60,665 nucleotides of DNA, from the NCBI RefSeq assembly GCF_003231305.1, contig NZ_QKVM01000039.1, positions 1 through 60,665 of the forward strand, in the 5' to 3' direction. Origin of the DNA: Pseudomonas sichuanensis (GTDB lineage: Bacteria; Pseudomonadota; Gammaproteobacteria; Pseudomonadales; Pseudomonadaceae). Positions 15,970-23,673 of this stretch are shown in pieces. The notes beneath the pieces are model-generated. The model saw nothing but the letters and a program-made list of their open reading frames with translations, had not been told where the DNA came from and searched no databases. Positions within the stretch are counted from its first letter, which is position 1. Every line of letters begins with the position of its first letter. The position numbers and the translations under genes were made by a program.

Positions 15970-16595
15970 TGCCGCGCCGCCCCTGGCTGACGCTCGCCGC
16001 CGTGCTCGGCTGGGCGGGCCTGACGATCCAGCTGTACCTGGTGCTGTGGGCGCGCTGGCAGGCGCAGGCCAGCCTGATTGGCGGGCTGGTCAACCTGTTC
16101 TGTTTTTTCACCGTGCTGAGCAACACCCTGGCGGCCACGGTATTGAGCCATGCCGCGTTCGGTCGCGAGTCGGCGGCCAGGCGCTGGTTCCTTTCACCCG
16201 CGGTCAGTTCGTGCATCGCCGCCAGCATCGTGCTGGTGGGCCTGGCCTACAGCCTGCTGTTGCGCCACCTCTGGCAACCCCAGGGTTGGCAATGGTTGGC
16301 GGACGAGCTGCTGCACGATGTGATGCCGGTGCTGTTCTTCCTGTATTGGTGGTTCGAAGTGCCGAAGGGGCAACTGCGGCTGTGGCACCTTGCGCTGTGG
16401 GCGCTGTATCCGGGGCTGTATTTTGCGTTCGTGCTGTTGCGCGGGCATGAAATCGGGGTCTATCCGTATCCCTTCATCGATGTGGCGCGGTTGGGGTATG
16501 GGCAGGTGATGGTCAATGCCCTGGGGGTGCTGGCGGGGTTCTGGGGGATCGGGTTGGTATTGCTGGGGCTGGATCGGTGGCGCAGGCCTTCATGA
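15969..16595 (+). CDS. Pr6Pr-family six-helix membrane protein
   Basis: A 208-residue integral membrane protein with about six hydrophobic segments: WLTLAAVLGWAGLTIQLYLVL, GLVNLFCFFTVLSNTLAATVL, SCIAASIVLVGLAYSLLL, VMPVLFFLYWWF, LALWALYPGLYFAFVLL and MVNALGVLAGFWGIGLVLL. The FFTVLSN, LHDVMPVLFFLYWW and YPYPFID motifs mark the Pr6Pr family. Function is unknown. Its start overlaps the stop of the VF530 gene (TGATG), so the two form a two-gene unit. Confidence 0.75.
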   Translation: MPRRPWLTLAAVLGWAGLTIQLYLVLWARWQAQASLIGGLVNLFCFFTVLSNTLAATVLSHAAFGRESAARRWFLSPAVSSCIAASIVLVGLAYSLLLRHLWQPQGWQWLADELLHDVMPVLFFLYWWFEVPKGQLRLWHLALWALYPGLYFAFVLLRGHEIGVYPYPFIDVARLGYGQVMVNALGVLAGFWGIGLVLLGLDRWRRPS

Positions 16596-16608
16596 CATTG
16601 TTGGTGTT

Positions 16609-16724
16609 ATCGCGGGGCAAGCCCGCTTCCACGCTGATACACCCTTGGACTGCCTCCAAGAAGTTGGACACCAATCCACCCCTTAGGAGTAGTCCACAGC
16701 GTGGGAGCGGGCTTGCCCCGCGAT
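16609..16724. repeat. REP doublet with long loop
   Basis: Inverted copies of the common REP (left 16609-16632 with one change, right 16701-16724 exact) are separated by 68 bases. They lie between the convergent Pr6Pr and siderophore-interacting protein genes. Confidence 0.85.
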
Positions 16725-16742
16725 AATGCAGTACTGGCAACC

Positions 16743-17504
16743 TTATTCGTCGTCGGCTGTACCATCCGCGCGCCAGTAGGCGGCAGCCTTGAGCGCATCG
16801 TCCGGCACGCCCTTTTCCAGCAGCAATGCCTTGGCCTGGCGGGTCAGGGATTTCTCCAGCGCCACCCAGCCGTACAACCGGCCATCTGGCAACGCCAGGT
16901 GTTTCACCCGCTCCAGCAGGTCTTCGGCATGCCGGCGCACCCAGATCACCTCGACCTGCGCCTTGCTCGGCAGTGGCTGGCGTTCCTGTTCATCTTCGAT
17001 CTGGATCACCGCCAGCACCTGGCGCCCCGCCGGCAGCTCTTCCAGGCGCCGCGCAATGGCCGGGATCGCCGTTTCATCGCCAATCAGCAGGTAACTGTCG
17101 AAAATATCCGGCACTACCATCGAGGCGCGTGGCCCGGCGATGTCCAGTGTCTGCCCCGGCGCGGCCTGGGCGGCCCAGGTCGACGCCGGGCCGTCGCCGT
17201 GCAGGACGAAATCGATGTCCAGTTCCAGGTTCGCCAGGTCGATGCGCCGTGGCGTGTATTCGCGCATGGTCGGCCGAGCGCCGCCGTCGCGGCCCAGGTT
17301 GCGCGCATCGATGGCCACCTGCTCCTCGGGCGTGCAGGCAAACAGCAGCTTGATGTGATCGTCCGTGCCGACACTGGTGAAACCGGCCAGCTCGGCGCCG
17401 CCGAGGGTGACGCGGCGCATGCGCGGCGTCAGGTCGGTGACCCGCAGCACGACAAGGCGGCGCTGGCGGATCTCATGGTTGACGCGATGAATGGTGTCGC
17501 TCAT
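16743..17504 (-). CDS. Siderophore-interacting protein, YqjH/ViuB-like ferric reductase
   Basis: Cytoplasmic FAD-containing, NAD(P)H-dependent ferric-siderophore reductase of 253 residues. Features: the FAD-binding RxYTxR-type motif in MREYTPRRID (about 80-89), the domain boundary AAPGQTLDIAGPR, the NAD-binding start YLLIGDETAIPAIARRLEELP and the C-terminal AAAYWRADGTADDE. The start overlaps the end of the PadR-type gene by four bases. In E. coli, yqjH is controlled by the PadR-like YqjI; here the two homologues share one operon, which suggests autoregulated metal-dependent expression. Confidence 0.9.
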   Translation of the reverse strand: MSDTIHRVNHEIRQRRLVVLRVTDLTPRMRRVTLGGAELAGFTSVGTDDHIKLLFACTPEEQVAIDARNLGRDGGARPTMREYTPRRIDLANLELDIDFVLHGDGPASTWAAQAAPGQTLDIAGPRASMVVPDIFDSYLLIGDETAIPAIARRLEELPAGRQVLAVIQIEDEQERQPLPSKAQVEVIWVRRHAEDLLERVKHLALPDGRLYGWVALEKSLTRQAKALLLEKGVPDDALKAAAYWRADGTADDE

Positions 17505-18037
17505 GGGGTGTTCTCCGTAACGGCCGGCCCGGAGGCGATGGCCTTGGCGGTGTCGTTGAGCAGGGTGCGTACCCGCTCGATCTCGTCGGGCGTCCAGCGG
17601 CCGCTGTGCATGTGCAGGGCGTGGCGCAGGTTGCCGACGGCTTCATGGATTTCGGCGGGGCGGTCATGGCCGCGCAGGGCACGTTTGCTCACTTCGATGC
17701 GCATGCGCACGCCGTCGAGGGCGACCGCTTGCTCGGCCAGGGCATTGCGACCGGCATCGGTGATGGCGTACAGGCGCTTGCTGCCCTGGATCTGGCCGCT
17801 GATCAGCTCGGCTTCTTCGAGGTAGCTCAGGGTTGGGTAGATCACGCCGGGGCTTGGGCAGTAGCTGCCGTCGAACAGGTTCTCGATCTGGCGGATCAGG
17901 TCGTAGCCATGGCCAGGCTGCTCGGCCAGCATCGACAGCATCAGCAGTTTCAGGTCGCCCGGGGCGAATACCCGCGGGCCGCGCTCGCCGCGGCCAGGGC
18001 GGCGTTCGAAGGGGTCATGGGAGGAATGATCGCGCAT
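17501..18037 (-). CDS. PadR-family transcriptional regulator, YqjI-like
   Basis: A 178-residue repressor-type protein. An Arg-rich N-terminal extension (MRDHSSHDPFERRPGRGERG) precedes a PadR winged helix: LKLLMLSMLAEQPGHGYDLIRQIENLFDGSYCPSPGVIYPTLSYLEEAELI. A C-terminal dimerisation helix follows. YqjI of E. coli has a His-rich metal-binding extension, but here the extension is Arg-rich with only two His, so metal sensing may differ. The gene overlaps the downstream reductase. Its own promoter region carries ATATAT-centred palindromes suited to PadR binding, so autoregulation is likely. Confidence 0.88.
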   Translation of the reverse strand: MRDHSSHDPFERRPGRGERGPRVFAPGDLKLLMLSMLAEQPGHGYDLIRQIENLFDGSYCPSPGVIYPTLSYLEEAELISGQIQGSKRLYAITDAGRNALAEQAVALDGVRMRIEVSKRALRGHDRPAEIHEAVGNLRHALHMHSGRWTPDEIERVRTLLNDTAKAIASGPAVTENTP

Positions 18038-18059
18038 GGCGCAGGGGCTCCGTCTGTTT

Positions 18060-18093
18060 CGATATATCGCAAGATATTACTCAAGATATATCT
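18060..18093. promoter_or_regulatory. Probable PadR/YqjI operator palindromes
   Basis: CGATATATCG (18060-18069) and AGATATATCT (18084-18093) are perfect 10-bp palindromes 24 bp centre to centre, with another AAGATAT half between them. They sit directly upstream of the PadR-type gene. ATATAT-centred dyads are usual for PadR regulators, so this is the likely autoregulatory operator. Confidence 0.7.
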
Positions 18094-18113
18094 AAAGACA
18101 AGCCTTCAAATGC

Positions 18114-18128
18114 AGATGATTATCATCT
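18114..18128. promoter_or_regulatory. Possible Fur-like site
   Basis: AGATGATTATCATCT is a 15-base palindrome around one central base with the TGATTATCA core seen in iron boxes. It lies 20 bp upstream of the PadR-type dyads and overlaps the stop codon of the next gene. It would fit joint iron control of the siderophore reductase operon; the match to a full Fur box is partial. Confidence 0.45.
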
Positions 18129-21100
18129 AGTTGCTCGATAGGTCATTGCGCTGTGCCGGTTGCAATGCCACCTGCGGTGCCTTGCACGCATTGGGATTGT
18201 TCGGTTCCAGGTACGGCATGAGGATCGGCGCCATGCCCTTGAGCACCTGCACCGGCAGTGCCGAAGTGAAGGTGAAGGCTTCGGCCGTGCGCCCCGGCAC
18301 GAAGGCGGTGAGGGTGCCGAAGTGGTTGTCGCCGAGGAAGAACACGAAGGTGGCGGTGCGGTTGAGCGAGCGCGAGCCGATCAGCCGGCCACCGGCGCCG
18401 AAGCTTTCGATGCGGTTGTCGCCGGTGCCGGTCTTGCCACCCATCACCAGCGGCGTGCCGTCGTGCAGCTTGAAGCTGCCCGAGATGCGCCGTGCAGTAC
18501 CGGCGTCCACCACCTGCGACATCGCGCCCTTGAGCGCCCGGGCCACCTCCACCGGGAGGATCCGCTGGCCACGGTCGGGGTCGCTGAGCAGCTGGGTTTC
18601 GTAAGGCGTGCCCTGGGCGAAGTGCAGGGTGTCGATGCGCAGGGTCGGCAGGCGCACGCCGTCGTTCTGGATGATGCCGACCAGCTCGGAGAGCGCGGCC
18701 GGGCGGTCGCCGGAGCTGCCGATGGCGGTGGCCAGGGATGGCACCAGATGGTCGAATGGGTAACCCACGCGCTTCCAGCGCTGGTGGATGTCGAGGAACG
18801 CCTCGATCTCGACCATGGTGCGGATGCGGCTGTCGCGGGCGCCCTGGTGGCGGCTCTTGAACAACCAGCTGTACACCTCCTGGCGCTCGAAACGGCTGGC
18901 GTTGAGGGTGTCCTTGAGCGAAGCGCCGGGGTTCTTCAGCAGGTAGCCGAGCATCCACAGGTCCAGCGGGTGGACCTTGGCGATAAAGCCCTGGTCGGGC
19001 AGGTCGTACTTGCCCGGCCCATAGGCTTCGTACATTTCCACCAGGCGGCTGTCGGTGAGCTTGGCCATGGCGATCTTGTCGTCCTTGCTGTGGGCCCTGA
19101 CAAAGGCGTTGAAGGTTTCCTGGCCCGATTCTGGGAACAGGTAGCGGTGCACCGCCGCCAGGCGTTGCGGGGTGACGCGCATGCTGTCGAGGAAGGTATC
19201 CAGGCGCTGTTGCGAGGTCTTGCGCTGGTACTTCTTCCAGAATCGCATCATGTAGTTGCTGCCTTCGCGGTCGGCGAAGCGCGCCAGGTATTCCTGGCGC
19301 CGTGGGTCGCTGTCGTCCCTTAGCAGCGGTTCGCGGTTGAACGGCTGCTGGTAGGTGACGTAGCGCACCAGGTCGCGCATCAGGCGAATGAACGGCAGGT
19401 TGATCGATTCGCGCAGGGCATCCTTGAGCGTCGGGTTGCGGTTGTTGTCTTCCTTGCGGAAGTTGTTGAACACGTGCATGCCGCCGCCGGTGAAGAACGC
19501 CTCGCCGGTATTGGCCGAGTACTTGCGCTCCAGGGCCGCGTCGAGCATGGCATCGAGGCTCTGGTTCTTCTGGTTCTGCATCAGCCATTCCAGCGACCAC
19601 TGGCTGATGCGGTCGAGTTCGGCCACCGGCACCTTCTTCAGCTCGGCGGGCGGCTTGCCGGCGTACTTGTCGTGCAGCTCGGCGATGATTTCCAGGTAGG
19701 TGGTCAGCACGCGCAACTTGGCGGTGGAGCCCAGTTCCAGCTTGCTGCCCTCGTTGATGTCGAAGGGCTGGTTGGTGCTGTCGGTCTGCACCCGCACCCG
19801 CGAGCCGTCGCCGGTGCGCTCGAACAGGGTGAAGCTGTAGCTGACCTGGTCGGTGGTCTTGCTGGTGAGCAGGCGTTCGCCGATCAGGCCCATCTGCGCG
19901 GCGAACGCCGGGTCGGCGAGGTTCTTCAGGTACTGGCTGACCTGCATGTTCAGGTCGGCCTGCAGGGTGCTGGTGGCCGACAGGTCGAGGCGGTCGAGGT
20001 CGTACAGCGGGCGGTTGAGCATGGCTGCCAGGCGGTTGCGGGCCAGGCTGATGCCCTTGTTAGTGATGATCGGCACGATGGTCGGCTGGGCCACCCAGTC
20101 GCGGTACACCGCCTTGCTGGCCAGGGCCGCGTCGGCCAGCGGGCGCTCGACGATGCCGTTGGCGGCGAGCACGCGGATGTGCGCGTCGGTGAGCTCGGCA
20201 AGCTCCAGGCGGCCCTTGGACAGGTAATGCGAGGGCCGGCGCTGGGCAATCATCAGCGACAGCACCTGGCGCAGGGCCAGGCCGCGCTCGGCCAGGCTCT
20301 TCTCGTCGCTGGCGGTGGAAACGAGTGCTTGGTTGACCTGGTCGAAATCGGCGCCGTACCACACGCGCAGGCCCTCGGCCATGCCATGCACCTCACCGTG
20401 CCCGGGCACCGCCGACAGTGGCACACTGTTGAGGTAGTCGCGCACGATGCGTTCGCGCGCTTCGGTGGTGTCCGGCCCGCCCTGGTAGGCGCGCACGCTG
20501 GCCGAAATCATCTGGCGGATCTTCTCGGCGCCGGACACGGTCAGGCCGTCCGGCGAATGTCGGTATTTTTCCAGCTGGGTGGCCAGGGTGCTGCCGCCGG
20601 CGGATTGGCCGGGCAGCGCCAGGTACTTGGCCACCTGGCTGTAGGCGGCCTTGGCGAAGCGCGGCCAGTCCACCGCCGGGTTGCTCTTCGGGTCCGCAGG
20701 GTCGAGCAGTTCGCGGTTTTCGATGAACAGCAGGCTGTTGACCATCACCGGCGGGATCGCCGCGAAGTTCGGGTACAGGTGCTGTGGGTAGTTGTACTGA
20801 TAGAGGGTGTCGCCGCGGCAGTCGGTGATCGACAGCCCGGCCTGGATCTTCTCGACATAGGGCACGAACAGACCATGCTCGGCATAGCTCATCAGCGCCG
20901 GGGAGAAGCGCACCTGCTGGTTGATCAGGTAGTCGCGCTTGAGCAGGCGCGGCAGGAACTCGCCCAAGGCGCTGTAGCCCAGGCGTTTGTCGAAGGGGCC
21001 GTCACCGGGGTAGACGATGGCGTCGCTGGGGCCGGGGTCGAGCTGGTAGGTGAGGGTGCTGGCCAGTTTGCTGAATTCGCGCGATTGCAGGCGCGACGTC

Positions 21101-21273
21101 TGGATCTCCTGCCAGGCGGCGTAGCCCACGGCCGCGATGGCGACGATCAGGATCAGCAGGATCAACCGCCACCACAGATGGCGCTGGCGCGCAGGTTTTG
21201 GCGGTGGGGTTTCAGCCTGGGGTGCTTTGGGTGCTTCCGTACTGCTTGGTTCCGATTGCCACAGTGCGCCCAT
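18127..21273 (-). CDS. Large penicillin-binding-like protein with GT51 and transpeptidase domains
   Basis: Bitopic inner-membrane protein of 1048 residues, longer than typical class A PBPs. A Pro-rich cytoplasmic start is followed by one membrane helix (WWRLILLILIVAIAAVGYAAW, about 32-52). A GT51-like domain has SLLFIENRELLDP in place of EDxxFxxHxG, and GGSTLATQLEKYRHSP. A distal transpeptidase domain has SxxK (ELGSTAKLR) and KTG (GGKTGTGDN). Several GT51 consensus residues differ, so glycosyltransferase activity is uncertain. I start at the ATG at 21273: an in-frame ATG at 21402 exists, but the intervening 43 codons are AT-rich and lack a ribosome site. Expected role: peptidoglycan assembly in the periplasm. 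Confidence 0.8.
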   Translation of the reverse strand: MGALWQSEPSSTEAPKAPQAETPPPKPARQRHLWWRLILLILIVAIAAVGYAAWQEIQTSRLQSREFSKLASTLTYQLDPGPSDAIVYPGDGPFDKRLGYSALGEFLPRLLKRDYLINQQVRFSPALMSYAEHGLFVPYVEKIQAGLSITDCRGDTLYQYNYPQHLYPNFAAIPPVMVNSLLFIENRELLDPADPKSNPAVDWPRFAKAAYSQVAKYLALPGQSAGGSTLATQLEKYRHSPDGLTVSGAEKIRQMISASVRAYQGGPDTTEARERIVRDYLNSVPLSAVPGHGEVHGMAEGLRVWYGADFDQVNQALVSTASDEKSLAERGLALRQVLSLMIAQRRPSHYLSKGRLELAELTDAHIRVLAANGIVERPLADAALASKAVYRDWVAQPTIVPIITNKGISLARNRLAAMLNRPLYDLDRLDLSATSTLQADLNMQVSQYLKNLADPAFAAQMGLIGERLLTSKTTDQVSYSFTLFERTGDGSRVRVQTDSTNQPFDINEGSKLELGSTAKLRVLTTYLEIIAELHDKYAGKPPAELKKVPVAELDRISQWSLEWLMQNQKNQSLDAMLDAALERKYSANTGEAFFTGGGMHVFNNFRKEDNNRNPTLKDALRESINLPFIRLMRDLVRYVTYQQPFNREPLLRDDSDPRRQEYLARFADREGSNYMMRFWKKYQRKTSQQRLDTFLDSMRVTPQRLAAVHRYLFPESGQETFNAFVRAHSKDDKIAMAKLTDSRLVEMYEAYGPGKYDLPDQGFIAKVHPLDLWMLGYLLKNPGASLKDTLNASRFERQEVYSWLFKSRHQGARDSRIRTMVEIEAFLDIHQRWKRVGYPFDHLVPSLATAIGSSGDRPAALSELVGIIQNDGVRLPTLRIDTLHFAQGTPYETQLLSDPDRGQRILPVEVARALKGAMSQVVDAGTARRISGSFKLHDGTPLVMGGKTGTGDNRIESFGAGGRLIGSRSLNRTATFVFFLGDNHFGTLTAFVPGRTAEAFTFTSALPVQVLKGMAPILMPYLEPNNPNACKAPQVALQPAQRNDLSSN

Positions 21274-21490
21274 AGTCTTGAGTCCGGCCAGGTATTTTCG
21301 CGTTGCTTGTCTGAAGCTTAGACGTTGGTCGGCTTTGGTGAAAAATTTGTAGGAGGCTTCGAAAGTGTCTGTATGAACATGCGCCTTTGGTGCGACTTCC
21401 ATTCTTCGGCAATGTTGCTAAGGTAGCTGCCCCATTCCTGTGCATGGGCACTGAAGGGCGGTGATGCCCCTCCGTGAAGGGCGTTATGGC

Positions 21491-21502
21491 CGAGAATTCT
21501 CG
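21491..21502. promoter_or_regulatory. 12-bp palindrome in the divergent promoter region
   Basis: CGAGAATTCTCG lies between the penicillin-binding-like gene and the ProY-like permease, in a region (21274-21696) that is more AT-rich than its surroundings. A TATACT box at 21549-21554 is a possible -10 for the permease. Nothing else is recognised in this 423-base gap. Confidence 0.3.
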
Positions 21503-21696
21503 CCAAATTTCCTGCTTTATATAGTGAAAAGCCCTGCATGTGGCTTCCTATACTGCTCGGCCCCTTCGCCCTGCCCGCAACCCGCGCGGCAGACAGGCCG
21601 GCCCACAAGGCCGCCTGGCAAGACGACGTTGCGCCTATCGGCGCGGCCGGTGCTGCACGAAGGTCAAATCCAATAACAAAATGAGGTTGTATTGCT

Positions 21697-23115
21697 ATGC
21701 CAGTCGGCAACCATCCTGCCCACGGTGAGTCCGCCCAAGGCGGCCCGCTCAAGCGCGAACTGGGCGAACGGCACATCCGTCTGATGGCCCTCGGCGCCTG
21801 TATCGGCGTCGGCCTGTTCCTCGGTTCGGCCAAGGCCATCGAAATGGCCGGCCCCGCCATCATGCTGTCCTACATCATCGGTGGCCTGGCCATCCTGGTG
21901 ATCATGCGCGCCCTCGGCGAAATGGCCGTGCACAACCCGGTCGCAGGCTCCTTCAGCCGCTACGCCCAAGACTACCTCGGCCCGCTGGCGGGCTTTCTGA
22001 CCGGCTGGAACTACTGGTTCCTGTGGCTGGTGACCTGCGTTGCCGAAATCACCGCAGTGGCCATCTACATGGGCATCTGGTTCCCCGATGTGCCGCGCTG
22101 GATCTGGGCGCTGATGGCCCTGGGCAGCATGGGCGCGATCAACCTGATCGCGGTCAAGGCGTTCGGCGAGTTCGAGTTCTGGTTTGCCCTGATCAAGATC
22201 GTCACCATCATTGCCATGGTGCTCGGCGGCATCGGCGTGATCGCGTTCGGCTTCGGCAATGACGGCGTGGCCATGGGCATTTCCAACCTGTGGAGCAACG
22301 GCGGCTTCATGCCCAACGGCGTGACCGGCGTGCTGATGTCGTTGCAGATGGTGATGTTCGCCTACCTGGGCGTGGAAATGATCGGCCTGACCGCCGGCGA
22401 AGCGCGCAACCCGCAGAAGACCATCCCCCAGGCCATCGGTTCGGTGTTCTGGCGCATCCTGTTGTTCTACGTGGGCGCGCTGTTCGTGATCCTGTCGATC
22501 TACCCGTGGAACGAAATCGGCAGCCAGGGCAGCCCGTTCGTGATGACCTTCGAGCGCCTCGGCATCAAGACCGCCGCCGGCATCATCAACTTCGTGGTGA
22601 TCACCGCCGCGCTGTCGTCGTGCAACGGCGGCATCTTCAGCACCGGGCGCATGCTCTACAGCCTGGCGCAGAACGGCCAGGCCCCGGCCACCTTTGCCCG
22701 CACCTCGAAGAGCGGCGTGCCGCGCAATGCGCTGCTGCTGTCGATCGGCGCGCTGCTGCTGGGCGTGCTGGCCAACTACCTGGTGCCGGAGAAGGTGTTC
22801 GTCTGGGTGACCTCGATCGCCACCTTCGGCGCGATCTGGACCTGGGTGATGATCCTGCTGGCGCAGCTCAAGTTCCGTGCCGGGCTGTCCACTGCCGAGC
22901 GCAACGCGCTCAAGTACCGCATGTGGCTGTGGCCGCTGAGCTCGTACCTGGCGCTGGCGTTCCTGGTACTGGTGGTGGGGCTGATGGCGTACTTCGAGGA
23001 GACCCGCGTGGCGCTGTACATTGGCCCGGCGTTCCTGGTGCTGCTGACGGCGCTGTACTACAGCTTCCGCCTGGCGCCGAAAGAGGCGCAGGCGCCGGTA
23101 CCGGCGTCGAACTGA
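21697..23115 (+). CDS. proY: Amino acid permease, ProY-like (APC superfamily)
   Basis: A 472-residue inner-membrane transporter with about twelve helices. HIRLMALGACIGVGLFLGSAKAIEMAGPAI is the APC substrate loop of helix 1, and MVMFAYLGVEMIGLTAGEARNPQKTIPQAI is the conserved helix 6 region. The sequence aligns closely by eye with E. coli ProY (shared blocks GPLAGF-TGW, NLWSNGGF, VMSLQMVMFAY, FVGTLFVI-type IYPWN). ProY is a cryptic proline permease, and HutT-type histidine permeases are close relatives, so the substrate (proline, histidine or another) is not fixed. GAGG lies about 10 bases before the ATG. Confidence 0.85.
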   Translation: MPVGNHPAHGESAQGGPLKRELGERHIRLMALGACIGVGLFLGSAKAIEMAGPAIMLSYIIGGLAILVIMRALGEMAVHNPVAGSFSRYAQDYLGPLAGFLTGWNYWFLWLVTCVAEITAVAIYMGIWFPDVPRWIWALMALGSMGAINLIAVKAFGEFEFWFALIKIVTIIAMVLGGIGVIAFGFGNDGVAMGISNLWSNGGFMPNGVTGVLMSLQMVMFAYLGVEMIGLTAGEARNPQKTIPQAIGSVFWRILLFYVGALFVILSIYPWNEIGSQGSPFVMTFERLGIKTAAGIINFVVITAALSSCNGGIFSTGRMLYSLAQNGQAPATFARTSKSGVPRNALLLSIGALLLGVLANYLVPEKVFVWVTSIATFGAIWTWVMILLAQLKFRAGLSTAERNALKYRMWLWPLSSYLALAFLVLVVGLMAYFEETRVALYIGPAFLVLLTALYYSFRLAPKEAQAPVPASN

Positions 23116-23132
23116 TCGGCAGCGCTCCAAGC

Positions 23133-23179
23133 GCCGGAAGGTGCCCCAATCGCTGAACGGGGCAGGGGCACCCTCCGGC
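23133..23179. terminator. Long hairpin after the permease gene
   Basis: GCCGGAAGGTGCCCC and GGGGCACCCTCCGGC pair over 15 positions with one mismatch around a 17-base loop. It lies 17 bases after the permease stop. No T run follows in either direction, so it may be a factor-assisted terminator or an mRNA stabiliser. Confidence 0.55.
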
Positions 23180-23210
23180 CGATGCGCATCCGATGTACCT
23201 ATCGACGACT

Positions 23211-23238
23211 TGTCAACTGACAGTTCTGTCAGTGGACA
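23211..23238. promoter_or_regulatory. 28-bp near-perfect palindrome, operator candidate for the gtr-type cassette
   Basis: The inner 18 bases, ACTGACAGTTCTGTCAGT (23216-23233), are a perfect dyad. Outside one mismatched pair, TGTC and GACA extend it. It can also be read as two TGTCA-N2-(T/G)GACA boxes 16 bp apart. The right end overlaps a possible -35 (TGGACA, 23233-23238) that is 18 bases from TAGAGT (23257-23262), just before the GtrA-like gene. A TetR-type repressor site would fit. Confidence 0.6.
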
Positions 23239-23286
23239 TGTCCATGCCTGCCTTCCTAGAGTGGACCATCACGGGAGGGCGGCGAA

Positions 23287-23673
23287 ATGATTCGAGTTTC
23301 GCTCACGATCTTTGCCAGGTATCTGTCGATTGGCGTCATCAACACGCTGATTCACGGCCTGGCTTTCGCGCTGCTGCACCTGTGGATGGGCATCGTCCAG
23401 GTGTTGAGCAACGTCCTGGCATTCTTCATCGCGCTTTCGTTCTCTTTCCTGGCCAATGGCCGCTTCACCTTCCGGGCGCGGCTGACAGCCAGGCGCTACG
23501 TGGCGTACATCATCGCAATGGGCAGCTTGAGCGGCGCGCTGGGTTACCTGGGGGACCGGGAGGCCTGGCCGGCGTTGCTGACCTACGTGCTGTTCTCGCT
23601 GTGTAGCCTGGTGCTGGGCTTCATCTATGCGCGCTGGCTTTTCCAGAATGGGCGTTCATGGATATCTCGCTGA
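23287..23673 (+). CDS. GtrA-family flippase
   Basis: A 128-residue membrane protein with four helices (ARYLSIGVINTLIHGLAFALL, VLSNVLAFFIALSFSFLANGRFTF, YVAYIIAMGSLSGALGYL and LLTYVLFSLCSLVLGFIYARWLF). The NxxAFFIALxFSFxxNxxFTF block is the GtrA signature. GtrA proteins flip undecaprenyl-phosphate-glucose, made by GtrB, to the periplasm. GGAGGG lies just upstream of the ATG. Its 3' end overlaps the GtrB-like gene by 16 bases. It is the first gene of a three-gene cassette with lower GC than its neighbours. Confidence 0.88.
   Translation: MIRVSLTIFARYLSIGVINTLIHGLAFALLHLWMGIVQVLSNVLAFFIALSFSFLANGRFTFRARLTARRYVAYIIAMGSLSGALGYLGDREAWPALLTYVLFSLCSLVLGFIYARWLFQNGRSWISR

Noticed and set aside
21274..21402. 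43-codon N-terminal extension of the penicillin-binding-like protein
   Set aside because: The stretch is AT-rich compared with the gene body and has no ribosome site before the ATG at 21402, so it looks like promoter DNA; not excluded with certainty.
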